The notes beneath the pieces are model-generated. The model was not told the DNA's origin, searched no databases, and worked only from the letters and a program-made list of their open reading frames with translations. The position numbers and the translations under genes were made by a program. This document shows, piece by piece, positions 44,782 through 54,032 of a stretch of 64,000 nt of DNA. This DNA is from Nocardia blacklockiae. Its GTDB lineage: Bacteria; Actinomycetota; Actinomycetes; Mycobacteriales; Mycobacteriaceae. Numbering within the stretch: position 1 is the first letter of the stretch; each line of letters starts with the position of its first letter. The stretch lies in NCBI RefSeq assembly GCF_015477355.1, contig NZ_JADLRJ010000001.1, forward strand, positions 992,001 to 1,056,000, written 5' to 3'.

Positions 44782-45212
44782 GACGCCTCCCGGTGCTCTC
44801 CGACGACCTTGTCACTGCTAGCGCTCACCACACACCGTCCCGAATGCCGCTGTAGTACCAGGGAAATCATGCGCTATCTCCCTGATTTGCGCAGCAGTCG
44901 CTGCCGGCGCAGCGGCAGCGCGACCCTCCAGCAACGGCGCGTGCGACCCATGCCGCCACGAGCAGCAGATACGCGAACACCAAGGGCAGTATCACTTTTC
45001 GGCCGCGCCACGACGGCTCCCCGTATGCACTTCTCATCTCGGGACATCACAGTGTCAACGGTTCGAGCAAACAGCAAGCCCGACACCGGATTCAGTAACC
45101 GGAGTCACACCACCCCGGTCTCGGGGTCTGTCGCCGAACGGTTTCGGGATCGATACTGGCGAGGCCGCCGCGCTTCGACAGCGGCATCCGCCACCCCGGA
45201 GGTGAACGAGAA
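44782..45212. other. Intergenic region without recognisable gene
   Basis: About 430 bases between the divergent nuclease and lipoprotein genes. Frames crossing it on either strand lack good starts and coding character. Both promoters must lie here, but none is distinct. Confidence 0.4.
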
Positions 45213-45743
45213 GTGTTGCGAACCATCGCCGTCGCCGCGACGGCCGTCGCCGCCGTCGGCGCGCTCACCGCGTGCCAGGCGTCGGGCAGCCCGGGCGAGC
45301 CGACGAGCGCGGCGAGCTCCTCGCCGAGCGCGCCGCCGTTGCGGTGCGGGGTCGACCTGGCAGCGCCCGCCGTCCGGGCCGCGGTCGCGGGCCTGCCGCC
45401 CGAGCCGGCGACCCAGGCGCCGTGGGCGACCGACCCGGCCACGTTCCGCGGCAATTTCGATCCTTGCGCGACGCTGTCCACGGCGATCGTCACCATCGCC
45501 GGCGCCACCGGCAGCTCCCCCGAACACGCCCTGCTGTTCCACCGCGGCACGTATCTGGGCACCGCCACCGAAAAGGCGCGCGGCTTCACGAGTTTGGCCG
45601 CCGCGGCCACCACCGACGACACCGTCGTCCTCGACTACAAGACGCCCGGCAGCTGCAACGCCTGCCCGGACGGCACCCACACGCAGGTCGAATTCCACTG
45701 GGACGGACAGCGTGTCGTCATGAAAGGCAACCCGCCCGGCTGA
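45213..45743 (+). CDS. LppP/LprE-type lipoprotein
   Basis: 176 aa from GTG 45213 with GGAGGT upstream. Signal peptide and lipobox LTAC place the lipidated Cys at about residue 21, followed by a Ser/Pro/Ala linker. The mature domain shows the LppP/LprE pattern (FDPCATLSTAIVTIAGATGSS; a Cys pair in SCNACPDG). Role unknown; the family is mycobacterial and nocardial, surface-exposed. Confidence 0.82.
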   Translation: MLRTIAVAATAVAAVGALTACQASGSPGEPTSAASSSPSAPPLRCGVDLAAPAVRAAVAGLPPEPATQAPWATDPATFRGNFDPCATLSTAIVTIAGATGSSPEHALLFHRGTYLGTATEKARGFTSLAAAATTDDTVVLDYKTPGSCNACPDGTHTQVEFHWDGQRVVMKGNPPG

Positions 45744-45757
45744 GCCGCGAGAACGAG

Positions 45758-45792
45758 CGTGGGGCCCGGCGGTGCGTCCGCCGGGCCCCACG
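45758..45792. terminator. Strong bidirectional terminator
   Basis: A perfect 15-bp stem (45758-45772 with 45778-45792) and 5-nt loop TGCGT. It sits between the convergent lipoprotein and nitronate monooxygenase genes and is the clearest tail-to-tail terminator in the window. Confidence 0.8.
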
Positions 45793-45801
45793 ACCGAATG
45801 G

Positions 45802-46923
45802 TCAGACGTTGTTGAGCTTGTTCAGCCGCTCGCAGGATTCCAGGTACTCCTCGATCAGGCGCTGGATCACGTCGGCGGTGCGCTCCACCTTCGTCATCAG
45901 GCCGACCACCTGGCCCACCGGGTTGAAGTTGACGTCCTTGGCCGCCTCCGGGTAGCGGTGGCCGCGCTTGACGCCGTCGAGGGCGACCATCATCTGCAGC
46001 GGCATCGGCAGCGGGTCGGGGGTCTCGGCGGACTCCCACGCGTCGGTCCAGTCGTTGCGCAGCATGCGGCACGGCTTGCCGGTCCATGACCGCGAGCGGA
46101 CCGTGTCGTGGCTCGAGGCCTCGATGTAGGTCTGCATCTGCGCGGGCGGCACATTGGCCTCCTCGACGGTCAGCCAGAGCGAACCCGTCCAGGCGCCCGC
46201 CGCGCCCATCGCCATGGCCGCGGCGATCTGGCGGCCGTTGCCGATGCCGCCGGCCGCCAGCACCGGCATGTCGCCGACGGCGTCGATGACCTGCGGCCAC
46301 AGCACCAGCGAGGAGATCTCACCGCAGTGCCCGCCGCCCTCGGTGCCCTGGCAGACCACGAAATCCAGGCCCGCGTTCTTGTGGTTGAGGGCGTGCTTCA
46401 CCGAACCGCACAGCGCGCCGATCAGCCGGCCGGAGTCCTGCACCTGCTTGATCACGTCGTCGGGCGGGGTGCCCAGCGCGTTGGCGACCAGCTTCGCCTT
46501 CGGGTGCTTCAGGATCACCTCGACCTGCGGGGCGGCGGTGGTGGCGGTCCAGCCGAGCAGCTGGTTGTGGTGCTCGCCCTCGGGCAGGCGCGGCACGCCG
46601 TGGTCGGACAGGATCTTCTCGGCGAAGTCGCGGTGGCCCTGCGGGACCATCTCGCCCAGCTTGGCCTCGAGTTCCTCGGGCGACAGGCCGTCGATGCCCT
46701 TGCCCTCGTACTTGGACGGGATGACCAGGTCCACGCCGTAGACGCCCTGGACGTGCTCGTCGAGCCAGGCCAGCTCGACCTCGAGCTCCTCGGCGGTGAA
46801 GCCGACCGCGCCCAGCACACCGAGCCCGCCGGCGTTGCTGACCGCCGCGGCGACGTCGCGGCAATGGGTGAAGGCGAAGATGGGGACGTCGATACCCAGT
46901 CGTTCGCAGATCTCGGTACGCAT
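45802..46923 (-). CDS. Nitronate monooxygenase-like flavoprotein
   Basis: 373 aa from ATG 46923. The FMN-binding TIM barrel shows AAVSNAGGLGVLGAVG near the N-terminus, QGTEGGGHCGE (active-site region) and VLAAGGIGNGRQIAAA for phosphate binding. Annotated members oxidise alkyl nitronates, but many actinobacterial relatives act in other redox steps, including steroid catabolism. A KstR-like box 54 bases upstream supports the latter. Confidence 0.85.
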   Translation of the reverse strand: MRTEICERLGIDVPIFAFTHCRDVAAAVSNAGGLGVLGAVGFTAEELEVELAWLDEHVQGVYGVDLVIPSKYEGKGIDGLSPEELEAKLGEMVPQGHRDFAEKILSDHGVPRLPEGEHHNQLLGWTATTAAPQVEVILKHPKAKLVANALGTPPDDVIKQVQDSGRLIGALCGSVKHALNHKNAGLDFVVCQGTEGGGHCGEISSLVLWPQVIDAVGDMPVLAAGGIGNGRQIAAAMAMGAAGAWTGSLWLTVEEANVPPAQMQTYIEASSHDTVRSRSWTGKPCRMLRNDWTDAWESAETPDPLPMPLQMMVALDGVKRGHRYPEAAKDVNFNPVGQVVGLMTKVERTADVIQRLIEEYLESCERLNKLNNV

Positions 46924-47245
46924 GGCCTGGTGGACTCCTCTTGTCTTCCGGCGCTGGAAAGCCTCGCCGCACACACTAGAACACGTTTCAGATTTAGACT
47001 AGCGCCTGCGCGTCGTCAAATCGAGTGGCGGCGGCAGAAGTGGGCTTGTCACTGGGTATAGGACCCGCGTGCGGCGACCGACGATGTGCGGTTTCGAGCC
47101 CGCAACGCGTTCTAATTGTTGCGAGCGGGGTCGAGGTGTTCGCCCCGGCATTTCCGCGGCCGCCGTGTCACAGCCCGTAGGATCGGAGGCGATCGAGCTG
47201 AGCCTGTGGATCCGATCGACTACCCCGACGACGGAGGGTCTCGCG
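46924..47245. other. Divergent promoter region with KstR-like elements
   Basis: About 320 bases between nitronate monooxygenase and alcohol dehydrogenase. It holds the KstR-like site at 46977-46990. A weaker half-match (AAC-GC-GTTCTA) is near 47104-47114, inside a dyad CGCAAC...GTTGCG (47101-47123). No gene seen. Confidence 0.5.
46977..46990. promoter_or_regulatory. KstR-like operator
   Basis: TAGAACACGTTTCA fits the KstR pattern T-n2-AAC-n2-GTT-n2-A, the operator of the TetR-type cholesterol-catabolism repressor of mycolic-acid actinobacteria. It lies 54 bases before the nitronate monooxygenase start. Confidence 0.5.
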
Positions 47246-48286
47246 ATGAAGGCTGTGCAGTATCGAACCATCGGCGCCGCACCGGAACTGGTCACCGTGC
47301 CCGACCTGGAGCCAGGGCCCGGCCAGGTGCTGTTGCGGGTATCCGCGGCGGGCGTCTGCCATTCGGACATCGCGGTGATGTCGTGGCCGGCGAGCGACTT
47401 CCCGTATCCGCTGCCGCTGACGCTCGGGCACGAGGGCGCGGGGACGATCGCGGCGCTCGGCGACGGTGTCACCGGATTCTCGGTCGGCGATTCGGTCGCC
47501 GTGTACGGGCCGTGGGGCTGCGGCTCCTGCCCGCCGTGCGCCGCCGGTAGGGAGAACTACTGCCTGCGCGCGGCCGAACTGGGCATCTTCCCGCCCGGAC
47601 TGGGCGCGCCCGGCGCCATCGCCGAGTACATGATCGTGGACAACGCGCGCCACCTGGAACCGCTCGACGGACTCGACCCGGTGCGGACGGTGCCGCTGAC
47701 CGACGCGGGTCTCACGCCGTACCACGCCATCAAGAGGTCGCTGCCGAAGCTGGTGCCGGGGTCGACGGCCGTGGTCATCGGCACGGGCGGGCTCGGGCAC
47801 GTGGGCATCCAACTGCTGCGTGCGCTGAGTCCCGCCCGCGTGATCGCGATGGACGTCTCCGAGGAGAAGCTGGAACTCGCCCGCACCGTCGGCGCGCACG
47901 AGACCGTGATGTCCGACGCGAAAGCCGCGGACCGGGTCAAGGAGCTGACCGGCGGTCGCGGCGCCACCGCGGTATTCGACTTCGTCGGCGCGGCCCCGAC
48001 CACCGCCACCGCGGGCGGGTGCGTCGCGATGGAGGGCGACGTGACGATCGTCGGCATCGGCGGCGGCACCCTGCCGGTCGGCTTCGGCGCGTTGCCCTTC
48101 GAGGTCGCCGTGACCGCGCCGTACTGGGGCAGCCGCGGCGAGTTGCGCGAAGTGCTCGATCTGGCCCGCGCCGGCGCGGTGGACGTCCACGTCGAAACCT
48201 ATTCGCTGGAGGAGGCGCCGCTCGCCTACGAGCGGCTGCACGCCGGAAAGATCAACGGCCGCGCGGTGATTCTGCCCAACGGCTGA
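47246..48286 (+). CDS. Zinc-dependent alcohol dehydrogenase
   Basis: 346 aa from ATG 47246. Catalytic zinc ligands are Cys in AGVCHSD and His-Glu in LGHEGAG. The structural zinc loop is CGSCPPCAAGRENYC with four cysteines. The Rossmann motif is GTGGLGHVG. Fits NAD-dependent medium-chain alcohol dehydrogenases; the substrate may be an aliphatic or aromatic alcohol. Confidence 0.9.
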   Translation: MKAVQYRTIGAAPELVTVPDLEPGPGQVLLRVSAAGVCHSDIAVMSWPASDFPYPLPLTLGHEGAGTIAALGDGVTGFSVGDSVAVYGPWGCGSCPPCAAGRENYCLRAAELGIFPPGLGAPGAIAEYMIVDNARHLEPLDGLDPVRTVPLTDAGLTPYHAIKRSLPKLVPGSTAVVIGTGGLGHVGIQLLRALSPARVIAMDVSEEKLELARTVGAHETVMSDAKAADRVKELTGGRGATAVFDFVGAAPTTATAGGCVAMEGDVTIVGIGGGTLPVGFGALPFEVAVTAPYWGSRGELREVLDLARAGAVDVHVETYSLEEAPLAYERLHAGKINGRAVILPNG

Positions 48287-48327
48287 TCTCCCGGCGGGGA
48301 GCCCGAGACAATAGACCGATGGGTATG

Positions 48328-48341
48328 CGAACATATGTTCG
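48328..48341 (+). promoter_or_regulatory. LexA (SOS) box overlapping the dinB start
   Basis: CGAACATATGTTCG is a perfect palindrome matching the actinobacterial LexA pattern CGAAC-n4-GTTCG. The predicted dinB ATG (48335) lies inside it, so LexA bound here would block the start region itself. Confidence 0.8.
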
Positions 48342-49537
48342 TGTCCGGTGGTCGAGAAGCATCCATACTGCATGCCGATCTGGACTCGTTCTATGCCTCG
48401 GTCGAGCAGCGGGACGCGCCCGAACTGCGCGGGAAACCGGTGATCGTCGGCGGCGGCGTGGTGCTGGCGGCCAGCTACGAGGCCAAGGCGCTCGGGGTGC
48501 GGACGCCGATGAACGCCGGGCAGGCGCTGCGGTTGTGCCCGCACGCAATCGTGGTGCCGCCGCGCATGTCGGCGTACGCGCAGGCCAGCAAGGCGGTTTT
48601 CGAGATCTTCCGCGACACCACACCGGAGGTCGAGGGCATCTCCATCGACGAGGCGTTTCTCGACGTGAGCGGGTTGCGGCGGATCGCGGGTGCGCCGGTC
48701 GACGTCGCGCGCAAGCTGCGCGGCGAGGTCCGGGAACGGGTCGGGCTGCCGATCTCCGTGGGGGTGGCGCGGACCAAGTTCCTGGCCAAGGTCGCCAGCG
48801 CCGTGTCGAAACCCGATGGGCTGCTCGAGGTGCCGCCGGACGGCGAGCTCGACTTCCTGCATCCGCTGCCGGTCGAAAGACTGTGGGGCGTAGGCGATGT
48901 CACGGCCGCCACGCTGCACGATCACGGCATCACCCGGATCGGTCAGCTCGCCGAACTCGGTGAACAACGGCTGTCGTCGATCCTGGGCCCGGCGGCCGGG
49001 CGGCACCTGCACGCGCTGTCGTGGGCCCGCGATCCGCGCCGCGTCGACACGGGGCGGCGACGCCGGTCGATCGGGGCGCAGCGGGCGCTGGGCCGTCGGC
49101 ACCGCACGCCCGCCGAGATCGAGGCGTATCTGCACGGCCTGGCGGACCGGCTCGGTCACCGCCTGCGCGCCGCGGACCGGATGTGCCGGACCGTGGTGCT
49201 GCGCCTGCGTTTCGACGACTTCACCCGCGCCACCCGCTCCCACACCCTCGCCGAGGCGACCGATCACGGCACGGTCATCGTCGGCACGGCGCGGACCTTG
49301 TTGTCGCAGGCGCTGCCGATGATCGACGAGCGCGGGCTCACCCTCATCGGCCTGTCGCTGACCAATCTCGAGGATGCCGACCCGCGCCAGCTCACCCTTC
49401 CGCTCGACGCGCGGCCCGAGGCCACCCTCGACGCGACGCTGGATCGGCTGCGGGACCGTTTCGGCGCGGGCACCGTGACCCGTGCCGCGCTGCTCGGTCG
49501 CGGTGAGGGGCTGTCGGTGCCGCTGTTGCCGGACTGA
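48335..49537 (+). CDS. dinB: DNA polymerase IV
   Basis: 400 aa Y-family translesion polymerase. Catalytic motifs are HADLDSFYASVE (first Asp pair) and ISIDEAFLDVS (Asp-Glu), with helix-hairpin-helix and little-finger regions following. The start is ATG 48335 or GTG 48341; both overlap the SOS box, so the mRNA is probably leaderless. The C-terminus LSVPLLPD lacks a clear QLxLF clamp motif, though QLTLPLD near residue 365 could serve. Confidence 0.93.
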   Translation: MFVSGGREASILHADLDSFYASVEQRDAPELRGKPVIVGGGVVLAASYEAKALGVRTPMNAGQALRLCPHAIVVPPRMSAYAQASKAVFEIFRDTTPEVEGISIDEAFLDVSGLRRIAGAPVDVARKLRGEVRERVGLPISVGVARTKFLAKVASAVSKPDGLLEVPPDGELDFLHPLPVERLWGVGDVTAATLHDHGITRIGQLAELGEQRLSSILGPAAGRHLHALSWARDPRRVDTGRRRRSIGAQRALGRRHRTPAEIEAYLHGLADRLGHRLRAADRMCRTVVLRLRFDDFTRATRSHTLAEATDHGTVIVGTARTLLSQALPMIDERGLTLIGLSLTNLEDADPRQLTLPLDARPEATLDATLDRLRDRFGAGTVTRAALLGRGEGLSVPLLPD

Positions 49538-49542
49538 GACCG

Positions 49543-49959
49543 CTAGCCGGGCAGGCGGCCGGCGGCGGCGAGATCGTCGAACAGCAACTGGTCGACCGGG
49601 GGCACCCGGGCACGGTCGCTGTAATCGAACCAGGCGATCTCGGCGATCTCGCTGCTCGGTGCGAGAGTGCCGGTGTAGTCGGCGGTGTAGCAGGCCATGC
49701 GGACCAGACCTGTTGTCGCGCCGGGCAATCCGGCCTCATAGGTGCCGACGTGGGCGACGGTGGCGGGGAGCAAGGCGACCGTCAGCTCCTCGTCGATCTC
49801 GCGCAGCAAGGTCTCGAGATCGGTCTCCGCGCCCTCACGTTTGCCGCCGGGGATGAAGAAGACGTCCTTGCCGCGCGGTCGGGCGCACAGGATTCGGCCG
49901 TGCTCGATCAGCACCCACGCCACCGTGTCGATCAGCCGCGTGCCCGGTCCGGTCAGCAT
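49543..49959 (-). CDS. Nudix hydrolase
   Basis: 138 aa. The Nudix box GGKREGAETDLETLLREIDEEL (residues about 38-59, key Gly, Glu and REIDEEL) is complete, giving metal-dependent hydrolysis of a nucleoside diphosphate linked to another group. Its stop lies 5 bases from that of convergent dinB, so a sanitising role beside a translesion polymerase is plausible but not shown. Confidence 0.88.
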   Translation of the reverse strand: MLTGPGTRLIDTVAWVLIEHGRILCARPRGKDVFFIPGGKREGAETDLETLLREIDEELTVALLPATVAHVGTYEAGLPGATTGLVRMACYTADYTGTLAPSSEIAEIAWFDYSDRARVPPVDQLLFDDLAAAGRLPG

Positions 49960-50149
49960 GACAGCAGGCTACCGGTCGGCACCAACGGCCTTCCGGCCAC
50001 CGGGTAGAGGACGAAAGTCCCTGGGGTCGACCGCCGGTGACACGGCATTGTTGACCACGCGGGCCGCCCGACCCCATCCCCCTGGGGGCGGCCCGCACCG
50101 AGCCAACCGCCACGCGGTCTCTGTCTCCGAGCGCATGTGCTAGACAGAA

Positions 50150-51133
50150 ATGCGATCGTTTCGAGACGTGGAGGCGCCGGTGCCGGACAGCGACAACCGC
50201 TCGGCGGTGGGCGAACTCATCGCCCACCGGCAGGCCGAGGGCAGTGCGCCCGGAGAGCGCGGCGACGATGCCCGGCTCGCCCTGGTGATCGAGGGCGGCT
50301 CGGCGCGCGGGGTGTATTCGCACGGCATGGTCGCGGCGCTCGAGGACCTGGGCGTGCTGCGGTACTTCGATGCCGTGTACGGGTCGTCGGCCGGTGCGCT
50401 CAACGGCGCCTGGTTGCTGTGCGGGCGCGCGAACCGGTCGCGGCGGGCGTGGCAGGCCGACGTGGTGCGGCGGGTCATCGCCCCGGCTCGCGCGCTGCGC
50501 GGCGGGCGCGTGGTCGACACCCGGTATCTCGTGCACGCGGTGTACGAACGGCTCGTGCCGATGGACTTCCCGGCCATCCTCGCCAACCCCGTCACCTTCC
50601 ACCCGATCGGCACCGACGCCGCGACGGGCGCCGCCGTGGACCTGCACCCGCACCTCACCGACGTCTCCGCGCTGCAACGCGCCCTACGCGCCAGCACCTG
50701 CATGCCGATCCTCGCGGGACGGCCGGTGCCGCTCGCCGACCGCCGCTACGTCGACGCGGGCATGTCCGAATCGGTCCCCATCCGCACGGCTCTCGCCCAG
50801 GGAGCCACCCACGCCCTGGTGCTGCGCACCCGCCGCGCCGACGAAAACCCCAGCGCCCCCTCGGAATTGGAACGCCGCGTGGTCACCCGCTTCCTGTCCC
50901 GGCACGCCCCCGGCGTGGTCGACGGCTGGCTCGCCCGCGCCGACCAGCACCACCGCGACGAACAAACCATGACCGACAACCCCGCGATCCTCCAGATCCG
51001 CCCACCCGCCGGCTCCCCCACCGTAGGCCGCGTGGCCCGCGCCGAACCCCTCCTCCTACAAGCCTTCGACCTCGGCCGCACCATCACCCACACCACCCTG
51101 TCGCCCTACCTCACCCCGACTTCCCACGCCTGA
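50150..51133 (+). CDS. Patatin-like phospholipase
   Basis: 327 aa from ATG 50150; GTG 50180 is an alternative start. EGGSARG forms the oxyanion hole, GSSAG holds nucleophile Ser80, and VDAGMSE supplies the catalytic Asp (about residue 203). The Ser-Asp dyad hydrolyses acyl esters, usually of phospholipids. No signal peptide. Convergent with the AlkZ-like gene. Confidence 0.88.
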   Translation: MRSFRDVEAPVPDSDNRSAVGELIAHRQAEGSAPGERGDDARLALVIEGGSARGVYSHGMVAALEDLGVLRYFDAVYGSSAGALNGAWLLCGRANRSRRAWQADVVRRVIAPARALRGGRVVDTRYLVHAVYERLVPMDFPAILANPVTFHPIGTDAATGAAVDLHPHLTDVSALQRALRASTCMPILAGRPVPLADRRYVDAGMSESVPIRTALAQGATHALVLRTRRADENPSAPSELERRVVTRFLSRHAPGVVDGWLARADQHHRDEQTMTDNPAILQIRPPAGSPTVGRVARAEPLLLQAFDLGRTITHTTLSPYLTPTSHA

Positions 51134-51140
51134 GTCGCTC

Positions 51141-52259
51141 TCATGCGTCTCTTCCGGCCGAGAGGCGCAGGGCGGGTTGGGCGGTGGCTCGGGCTACTGC
51201 CGCTATTTCTTCCTGTAGGGCGGGGAGGGGTGGTGGGGTGTTGTCGAACATGGTGAGGGTGAGGGTGTCGGCTTCGGTGGTCCAGGTGCCGGTGATGCGG
51301 CCGGCGGTGAGGACCAAGGGGGAGATCCAGCCTGCGGTGCGGCTGACTCGGGCGCGGTGTTCGGCGGGGAGGAGGGCGGTGTCGTTGGTGCCCGGGCCGA
51401 GGATGTACTGGTCGAACGGGCCCAGGAGGTGGGTGGCGGTGGTGGGGGTGGTGGTGGCCAGGTCCTCGGCGTCCTCGGTGCGGAGCCAGGCGCGGCGGCC
51501 CTCCACGTCGACCTCGGTGAGTGCGTCGCCGAGGTCGGTGAACCATTGGCGGACGGTCTTTTTGGACAGTGCACCGCGCAGGAGCCAGGCGCTGAACGCG
51601 TCTTCGGTGGCGGGACCGTAGGCGCCGAGGTACGTGGTGATGACGTGCGGGGCGGCGGCCTCGGGCTCGAGCAGCGGGCCCCAGCCCGGGACGAAATGCG
51701 TCGGCGCGGTGAAGGTGATGTTGGTGGCGCGCGCGGGGCCGTGGCACAGCACGCCCTGCCACGCCAGGGGTTTCAGCAACGCGCCCCAGCCGGAGGCCAG
51801 CTGCTCCCCCAGCGCGTGGAAGCGGGCGTCGGCCAGCAGCGCCTCGACCAGTTCGGCGCGGGTGAGCACCGCGCCGTCGAGGACTTCGCCGACCGCCTCC
51901 GCCAGCGCGGCCACCTCCGCCGGGGACGCGCCGAAGTTCTTCTGCCAGCTCGGCTTCTCCCAGGTGCGGGCCGAGGCGAGCAGCGGCAGCACGGCGCGGG
52001 CGAAGGCGGGGGTCACCGCGTGCAGGGTGCCGCGCATCGCCCACGTCTTGACCAGCGCGCCCGATTCCAGCGCCCGCACCACCCCACCCGGCGGCGCGGA
52101 CGAATGCCGCAGCGCCGCAGCGGTTTCCGCCGCCGAGGTGACCTGCGCCTGGATGCCGCCCAGTCGTTCGGCGACCGCCACCGCGTCCCCCTCGCCGCGC
52201 GGGCTCACCAGCTGCCTGCGCAGCCGCCACGCGAACACCTGATCCCATGTGACCCGCAC
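51141..52259 (-). CDS. AlkZ-like winged-helix DNA glycosylase family protein
   Basis: 372 aa from GTG 52259 with GGGAGG 6 bases upstream. GIQAQV (residues 35-40) contains the QxQ catalytic motif of AlkZ/YcaQ glycosylases, and the rest fits the winged-helix HTH_42 family. AlkZ unhooks interstrand crosslinks, protecting producers of DNA-alkylating antibiotics; AlkX-type relatives are general. Which type this is cannot be settled here. Confidence 0.8.
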   Translation of the reverse strand: MRVTWDQVFAWRLRRQLVSPRGEGDAVAVAERLGGIQAQVTSAAETAAALRHSSAPPGGVVRALESGALVKTWAMRGTLHAVTPAFARAVLPLLASARTWEKPSWQKNFGASPAEVAALAEAVGEVLDGAVLTRAELVEALLADARFHALGEQLASGWGALLKPLAWQGVLCHGPARATNITFTAPTHFVPGWGPLLEPEAAAPHVITTYLGAYGPATEDAFSAWLLRGALSKKTVRQWFTDLGDALTEVDVEGRRAWLRTEDAEDLATTTPTTATHLLGPFDQYILGPGTNDTALLPAEHRARVSRTAGWISPLVLTAGRITGTWTTEADTLTLTMFDNTPPPLPALQEEIAAVARATAQPALRLSAGRDA

Positions 52260-52404
52260 CGACAGCCTCCCTACTGGCACCGCACCCGGCGCGGCCCGTG
52301 GCCACCTTAAGTTCTGCCACCGACACCTACCGACCGAGCGTGAATTCACACACCTGGGAAGCGCGATTCATGCACGACTGTGCATATATTGCTAGCCTGT
52401 CGCT

Positions 52405-53136
52405 GTGACTTCGACACCGACCGACGCGCCCACCCGGTTCTGGGACCTGGAGACCCGGCTGTCCGCGGTGCTCTCGATGCTGGCGGGCTTCGTCGGCGCC
52501 GCCGCCTACACCCATTCTGCCGGTTATTTCGTCACTTTCATGACAGGAAACACCGAGCGCGCCATCCTCGGCAACTTCCTCGGCGACTACACCCTCGCCG
52601 GCGGCGCGCTGGCGCTGATCGTTTGCTTCGTCGTCGGCGTGATCGTGGCGTCGGTCTGCCGGCGGCACTGGTGGCGCAACCACCCGCACGGCGCGACCGT
52701 GCTGGCCACCATCGCGCTGGCGCTCGCGGCCGTCACCGACCGCGTCCTGACCCACCACGACCGGAACCTGGGCCTGGCGCCGATCCTGTTCGTGGCGTTC
52801 GGCATGGGCGCGCTCAACACCTCGTTCGTGAAGAACGGCGAGGTGTCGGTGCCGCTCACCTACGTCACCGGCACGCTGGTGAAACTCGCGCAGGGCATCG
52901 AGCGCCACCTCGCCGGCGGCAGCGCGCGCGACTGGCTCGGGTACGCGGTGCTGTACTTCTCCTTCGCCTTCGGCGCGGTCATCGGCGGGTCGATCAGTCT
53001 CGTCGTGGACGGGCGCGACATGCTGTACACGGCCGTGGTCGGGTCGGCGCTGGTGTCGGCGTACACGTGGTTCGCCGATCCGCGCTGGGTGCACGACCAT
53101 CCCGACGCGATCGAGGTGCCGACTCGGCGCAAATGA
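52405..53136 (+). CDS. DUF1275 (YoaK-like) membrane protein
   Basis: 243 aa from GTG 52405. Six membrane segments, with GFVGAAAYTHSAGYFVTFMTGN being the family signature (N-terminal residues about 28-49). Role unknown; probably a transporter. TGCTAGCCT just upstream could be an extended -10, making the message nearly leaderless. Convergent with prk. Confidence 0.85.
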   Translation: MTSTPTDAPTRFWDLETRLSAVLSMLAGFVGAAAYTHSAGYFVTFMTGNTERAILGNFLGDYTLAGGALALIVCFVVGVIVASVCRRHWWRNHPHGATVLATIALALAAVTDRVLTHHDRNLGLAPILFVAFGMGALNTSFVKNGEVSVPLTYVTGTLVKLAQGIERHLAGGSARDWLGYAVLYFSFAFGAVIGGSISLVVDGRDMLYTAVVGSALVSAYTWFADPRWVHDHPDAIEVPTRRK

Positions 53137-53142
53137 GCGGGG

Positions 53143-54021
53143 TCACGCTTTTCGCTTGGGCCGCTTGTCCATCAGACGCAGGATCAGCGGCGTGAAGATG
53201 AGCTGCATGGCCAGATCCATTTTCCCGCCCGGCACCACGATGCAGTTCGGCCGCGACATGAACGAGTCGTGCAGCATCGACAGCAGATACGGGAAGTCGA
53301 TCACCTTCGGGTCGGCGAAGCGGATCACCACGAAACTCTCGTCCGCGGTCGGGATGGTGCGGGCGATGAACGGATTCGAGGTGTCCACGGTCGGCACCCG
53401 CTGGAAATTGACGTAGGTCCGGGAGAACTGCGGGCAGATGAATTTCACGTAGTCGGGCATGCGGCGCAGGATGGTGTCGATCACGGCCTCGCTGGAGTAT
53501 CCGCGCTCGGTCTTGTCGCGGATCACCTTCTGAATCCACTCCAGGTTGATGATCGGCACCACGCCCACCAGCAGGTCGGTGTATTTCGCGACGTCGACGA
53601 CATCGGTCACCGCCGCGCCGTGCAGGCCTTCGTAGAACAGCAGGTCGCTGCCCGGGTCCAGTTCCTCCCAGGGCGTGAAGGTGCCCGCCTCCTGCCCGTA
53701 CGGTTTCGCCTCACCCTCGTCGTGCAGATAGCGCCGCGCCAGCCCGACACCGGTTTCGCCGTAATCGCGGAACAGCGTCTCCAATTCCTCCAGCAGATTC
53801 GCCTCCGGGCCGAAATGCGAGAAATGCAGATCCCGGTTCTGCTCGGCCTCGGCCATCGCCAGCTTCATCGCGTCGCGGTCGAACCGGTGGAACGAATCGC
53901 CTTCCACGATGGCCGCTTTGATGCCCTCGCGGCGGAATATCTCCTGGAACGTCCGGGTCACGCTGGTGGTCCCGGCACCGGAGGACCCGGTGATGGCGAC
54001 CACGGGATGCTTCAGCGACAT
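53143..54021 (-). CDS. prk: Phosphoribulokinase
   Basis: 292 aa, P-loop GSSGAGTTS at residues 12-20, with EGDSFHRFDR next. It phosphorylates ribulose-5-phosphate with ATP to give RuBisCO's substrate. Length and motifs match the octameric, proteobacterial class. Last gene of the cbb operon, 11 bases after the fructose bisphosphatase stop. Confidence 0.93.
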   Translation of the reverse strand: MSLKHPVVAITGSSGAGTTSVTRTFQEIFRREGIKAAIVEGDSFHRFDRDAMKLAMAEAEQNRDLHFSHFGPEANLLEELETLFRDYGETGVGLARRYLHDEGEAKPYGQEAGTFTPWEELDPGSDLLFYEGLHGAAVTDVVDVAKYTDLLVGVVPIINLEWIQKVIRDKTERGYSSEAVIDTILRRMPDYVKFICPQFSRTYVNFQRVPTVDTSNPFIARTIPTADESFVVIRFADPKVIDFPYLLSMLHDSFMSRPNCIVVPGGKMDLAMQLIFTPLILRLMDKRPKRKA

Positions 54022-54032
54022 GACCTCTCCCG

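Noticed and set aside
51200-51480. Repeat-like runs of ggtgg/ggcgg
   Set aside because: They are codon-level low complexity inside the AlkZ-like coding sequence, not a tandem repeat array.
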